Part shown: positions 7,756-10,218 of the stretch, piece after piece
How positions within the stretch are numbered: the first letter of the stretch is position 1
How the letters are laid out: the number at the start of each line of letters is the position of its first letter
Origin: Phoronis ovalis
Taxonomy: Eukaryota; Phoronida; Phoronidae
Length of the DNA stretch: 10,218 bases
Assembly (NCBI GenBank): GCA_028565635.1
Contig: JAOXYB010066301.1
Location: 1-10,218 of the forward strand
Direction: 5' to 3'
Notes under the pieces: model-generated
What the model saw: the letters and a program-made list of their open reading frames with translations, nothing else
Told to the model about the DNA's origin: nothing
The model's database searches: none
Program-made: the position numbers and the translations under genes

Positions 7756-7860
7756 ACAGTCGTAGCGAAGGCGTCGTGGTCGTACGTAACACTTCTTTGT
7801 CTTGCGATAACAGCTTCAGTTTTTACCTGATCACCCTCATATTAGATACAGGGTAAGCAC

Positions 7861-7873
7861 AGGTCAAAGTCCA
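7861..7873 (+). promoter_or_regulatory. DR1 nuclear-receptor-like site (sequence match only)
   Basis: AGGTCA-A-AGTCCA is a direct repeat with one-base spacing. CAAAGTCCA is the well-known HNF4-type half-site. Most other units read AGGTCAAAGTACAGG or AGGACAAAGTACAGG here, so this is the closest match in the window. No promoter or gene is nearby, and function is not shown. Confidence 0.15.
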
Positions 7874-8057
7874 GGTCTGTTTTACTTTTGACCTTGATTA
7901 CTTCCAATATGGCCGACTGGTGGCCATGTTTGTTCCCGAGAGGGCACGTAACATTGCGTCTATAGCTGCGAAGACAAAGCGCTGCCTGGACGATTCAAAG
8001 GTGGTTCTAGGAAGGCCATAGACTGGTGGGCGTAATAGGCTAAGTGACATTTTAAAA

Positions 8058-8077
8058 TGACCTTGACAAGTAGGTCA
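8058..8077 (+). promoter_or_regulatory. Everted AGGTCA half-sites (ER8), representative of nine intact copies
   Basis: TGACCT and AGGTCA are separated by eight bases in the gamma module. The left half lies in TGACCTTGA, whose reverse complement TCAAGGTCA is the extended half-site bound by ERR- and NR5A-type nuclear receptors. Intact copies also lie at 1104, 1567, 2592, 4346, 4850, 5630, 8527 and 9309 (start positions). Binding is untested inference. Confidence 0.2.
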
Positions 8078-9027
8078 AATGCCGCAACGATTCTTGGACA
8101 TTTTTTGCGGTGCGTAACATTTTCTTTGTCTCGCAATAACTGCTTTAGTTTTTATCCGATCAGCTACATATTCAGTACACAGTAAGTACAGGACAAAGTA
8201 CAGGTTGTGTATAATATTGACCCAGATTACTTCCAACATGGCTGACTGGTGGCCATTTTGGTTTGCGAGATTGCACGTCATAATACCACTTTCAGTTTTT
8301 ATCCGATCAGTTTCGGCACAGAGTAAGTCCAGGTCGCAGTACATGCTGTATGTACTTTTGACCTAGATTACTTCCAATATGGCCGACTGGCAGCCATGTT
8401 TGTACTCGAGAGGCACGTAACATTCCGTTTATAGCCGCGAAGACAAAGCCCTACCTTGATGATTCACCAGTGGATCTAGGAAGGCTATAGGTGGGTGGGC
8501 ATAATAGGCTGGGTGACATTTTAAAATGACCTTGACAAGTAGGTCAAATGCCGTTACGAAACTTTGAAATTTTTTGCCGTGCGTAACACTTTCTTTGTCT
8601 TGCAATAACTGCTTCAGTTTTTATCCGATTAGCTCCATATTCTGTACAGAATAAGTACAGGTCAAAGTACAGGTTATGTATAATATTGACCTGTGTTTCT
8701 TCCAATAAGGCCGACTGGCATGTTTGTTCCCGATAGGGCACGTAACTTTGCGTCTATACCCGCGAAGACAAAGCGCTACCTGGATGATTCAAAGGTGGTT
8801 CTAGGAAGCCCAAAGGTTTGTGGGCGTATTAGGCTAGGTGACATTTTGAAAAGACCTTGACAAGTAGGTCAAATGCCGAAACGATTCTTGGACATTTTTT
8901 GCAGTGTGTAACACTTTCTTTGTCTCACAATAATTGCTTTAGTTTTTATCCGATCAGCTCCATATTCGGTACAGAGTAAGTACAGGACAAGGTACAGGTT
9001 ATGCGTAATATTGACCCGGATTACTTG

Positions 9028-9054
9028 CAACATGGCCGACTGGTGGCCATGTTG
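9028..9054 (+). repeat. Perfect 10-bp inverted repeat inside the alpha module (best example)
   Basis: CAACATGGCC (9028-9037) and GGCCATGTTG (9045-9054) flank a seven-base loop GACTGGT. Every alpha and most beta modules keep at least an ATGGCC/GGCCAT core here. The copies near 1280 and 7335 have 10- and near-perfect 11-bp arms. Confidence 0.7.
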
Positions 9055-9402
9055 GTTTGCGAGATTGCTCATCATAATAACAACTTCAGAGTTTATCTGA
9101 GCAGTTTCATATTTGGCACAGAGTAGTCCATGTTGCAATACATGCTATGTATAATTTTGACCTGGAGTACTTTCAATATGGCCGATTGGCAGCCATGTTT
9201 GTTCTCGAGAGGGCACTTTACATTGTGTTTTTAGCCGCGAAGACAAAGTCCTACCTGGATGATTCAAAGTTGATTCTAGGAAGACTGTAGGTTGGAGACA
9301 TTTTAAAATGACCTTGAGAAGTAGGTCAAATGCCAAAATGATTCTTGAACATTTTTTGTCGTGCTTAACACTTTCTTTGACTCGCAATAACTGCTTCAGT
9401 TT

Positions 9403-10218
9403 TTATCCGATCAGCTCCAAAGTCGGTACACAGTAAGTACAGGACAAAGTACAGGTTATGACCTTTCCTTGACCGTCCTCTCTCTTCACTTTGTAGACAG
9501 GTATCTCAGAATTCGGTTGTTCAATAATGACATAAACATGCTCTTGCCACTTGTTTGCCAACTTGTGTTTTCCCTCTGTAAATGCAACAGCTTTGATCAG
9601 TACTCTGTCTCCAGGTTGGACAACAGCTGGCCTGACTTTCAAGTCATATCGGGCTTTCTGATCTTCCTGGGTTTTCTCCGACTTGGCTGTAGCAATTCTA
9701 TATGCAGTTTCCAAACTATCTTTCAAGGTAGAAATGTAATCCGTGTAGGATTTTACTTCGTTACTGCTTCCCAATCCAAAAAGAAGATCCACGGGTAATC
9801 TTGGATGTCTTCCGTACATTAAATAAAAAGGAGAAAAACCTGTACTGTCATGCTTAGTACAGTTGTACGCGTGTGCTAATGCTGTGACGTGAGATTTCCA
9901 GTCTGTCTTTTGTTCTTCAGATAAAGTTCCCATCATATTCAATAATGTGTGGTTGAAGCGTTCGCACATCCCATTACCCATAGGGTGATAAGGGGTTGTT
10001 CTAGACTTTTGCATACCTGTTAATTTGCACAGTTGCTTTATAGTTTCCGATTCAAAATTGCGACCTTGGTCACTGTGTAAGCGTATAGGGAAACCGTAAG
10101 GTATTATAAGATGATCAAACAATGCTTTTGCCGTAGTCTTCGCTAACTGATTACGAGTAGGTATGGCTACTGCATATCTGGTGAAATGATCCGTCATTAC
10201 AAGGATACTATTAAAACC
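9403..10218 (-). CDS. Ty3/gypsy retrotransposon integrase, partial (open at window edge, C-terminus replaced)
   Basis: This is the integrase part of a gypsy-type Pol polyprotein, which joins element cDNA to host DNA in the nucleus. Numbering from the methionine at 10197, the catalytic triad is D3 (MTDHFTRY), D43 (HSDQGRNFE) and E79 (GNGMCERFN), with 35 residues between D43 and E79: the DD35E arrangement. PYHPMGNG and HDSTGFSPFYLMYGR are further family signatures. KLANKWQEHVYVI (about 213-225) fits the C-terminal GPY/F-like module. The frame stays open upstream to 10218 (GFNSILV precedes the methionine), so this methionine is internal. The N-terminal zinc-binding domain, RT, RNase H, protease and Gag should lie to the right, outside the window. 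From V246 onward the reading enters satellite repeat sequence and stops at 9403-9405, so the natural C-terminus is lost. No internal stop or frameshift is present in the retained part. Confidence 0.93.
   Translation of the reverse strand, partial: GFNSILVMTDHFTRYAVAIPTRNQLAKTTAKALFDHLIIPYGFPIRLHSDQGRNFESETIKQLCKLTGMQKSRTTPYHPMGNGMCERFNHTLLNMMGTLSEEQKTDWKSHVTALAHAYNCTKHDSTGFSPFYLMYGRHPRLPVDLLFGLGSSNEVKSYTDYISTLKDSLETAYRIATAKSEKTQEDQKARYDLKVRPAVVQPGDRVLIKAVAFTEGKHKLANKWQEHVYVIIEQPNSEIPVYKVKREDGQGKVITCTLSCTYCVPTLELIG
9461..10218 (-). mobile_element. Ty3/gypsy LTR retrotransposon fragment, 3' part missing
   Basis: The retroelement-derived DNA runs from the right window edge to about 9461 and is inverted relative to the repeat arrays. 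Its 3' portion (integrase tail, any further ORF and the 3' LTR) should follow to the left, but the repeat unit of element E begins there. No LTR, polypurine tract or target duplication is visible. The clean open frame suggests a young copy or a recent break. Confidence 0.85.

Larger units (their letters stand above)
7729..9460 (+). mobile_element. Element E: left end and four and a half repeat units, joined to a retroelement
   Basis: Hairpin M (7729-7755) lies inside a unit of element D. Units begin at 7786, 8114, 8583, 8908 and 9365. The last is cut at about 9460 where gypsy pol sequence begins. The right-end domain and R are missing. The array alternates short-long-short-long (328, 469, 325, 457 bp) and is the best preserved in the window. 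Confidence 0.6.
7786..9460 (+). repeat. Tandem repeat array of element E, four complete units and one partial
   Basis: The units are colinear with those of element A. The first shares CTGTTTTACTTTTGACCTTG with the unit at 839. The second shares AACATTTTCTTTGTCTCGCA and GATCAGCTACATATTC with the unit at 1160. The third has GATTAGCTCCATAT and AGAATAAG like the unit at 1623. The fourth shares CCCGGATTACTTGCAA with the unit at 1888. Intact beta modules are present in the 8114 and 8908 units. The fifth unit stops at GTACAGGTTATG (9449-9460). Confidence 0.85.

Noticed and set aside
9469-9798. Plus-strand ORF of 109 codons
   Set aside because: It is the antisense shadow of the integrase coding sequence and shows no domain of its own.
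10195-10197. The ATG at 10195-10197 (minus strand) as the start of the integrase
   Set aside because: The frame remains open to the window edge, and residues before it (NSILV) match the conserved strand that precedes the catalytic aspartate in gypsy integrases, so the true start lies outside.

Overview
The window looks like non-coding, repeat-dominated DNA from an animal genome. It is AT-rich, has no prokaryotic-style gene packing, and carries a metazoan-type Ty3/gypsy integrase at the right edge. It also holds several copies of a tandem-repeat-bearing mobile element whose plan resembles the 'pearl'/HINE (non-autonomous Helentron) elements known from bivalves. A mollusc, probably a bivalve, is my best guess. 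That is inference: no host gene identifies the species.

Layout. 1-74 is the right terminus (R) of an element lying mostly outside the window. 75-790 is AT-rich sequence with no gene. 791-3345 is the one apparently complete element (A): left-end hairpin (M, 796-822), six repeat units, a right-end domain with a 31-34 bp minisatellite, then terminus R. 3346-6187 is element B, without a left end, with seven repeat units and the same right-end domain and R. 6188-6531 is unique sequence with a possible 98-nt exon (6350-6447). 6532-6858 is element C, cut at its right side. 6859-7147 is a second unique AT-rich spacer. 7148-7728 is element D, interrupted by the left end of element E (7729-9460). E is joined directly to a fragment of a Ty3/gypsy pol gene on the minus strand (9461-10218).

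The repeat units start at a GTAACACTTTCTTTGTC-like sequence and come in two lengths. The short form is alpha-gamma (about 315-330 bp when intact). The long form is alpha-beta-gamma (about 450-475 bp), in which beta is a diverged partial duplicate of alpha. Variant forms occur in the same order in different arrays, so whole blocks were copied, not single units. The left hairpin and the right terminus share an 11-bp inverted repeat (ATGCCCATCCA / TGGATGGGCAT), and R ends in its own small hairpin. This is the basis for calling M...R one mobile element.

The only convincing protein-coding sequence is the integrase fragment, which has an intact DD35E triad, is open through the window's right edge, and is cut at its C-terminus by the repeat. 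The many other short open frames are the same frame recurring in successive repeat units and are not genes. I see no rRNA, tRNA, CRISPR or bacterial features.
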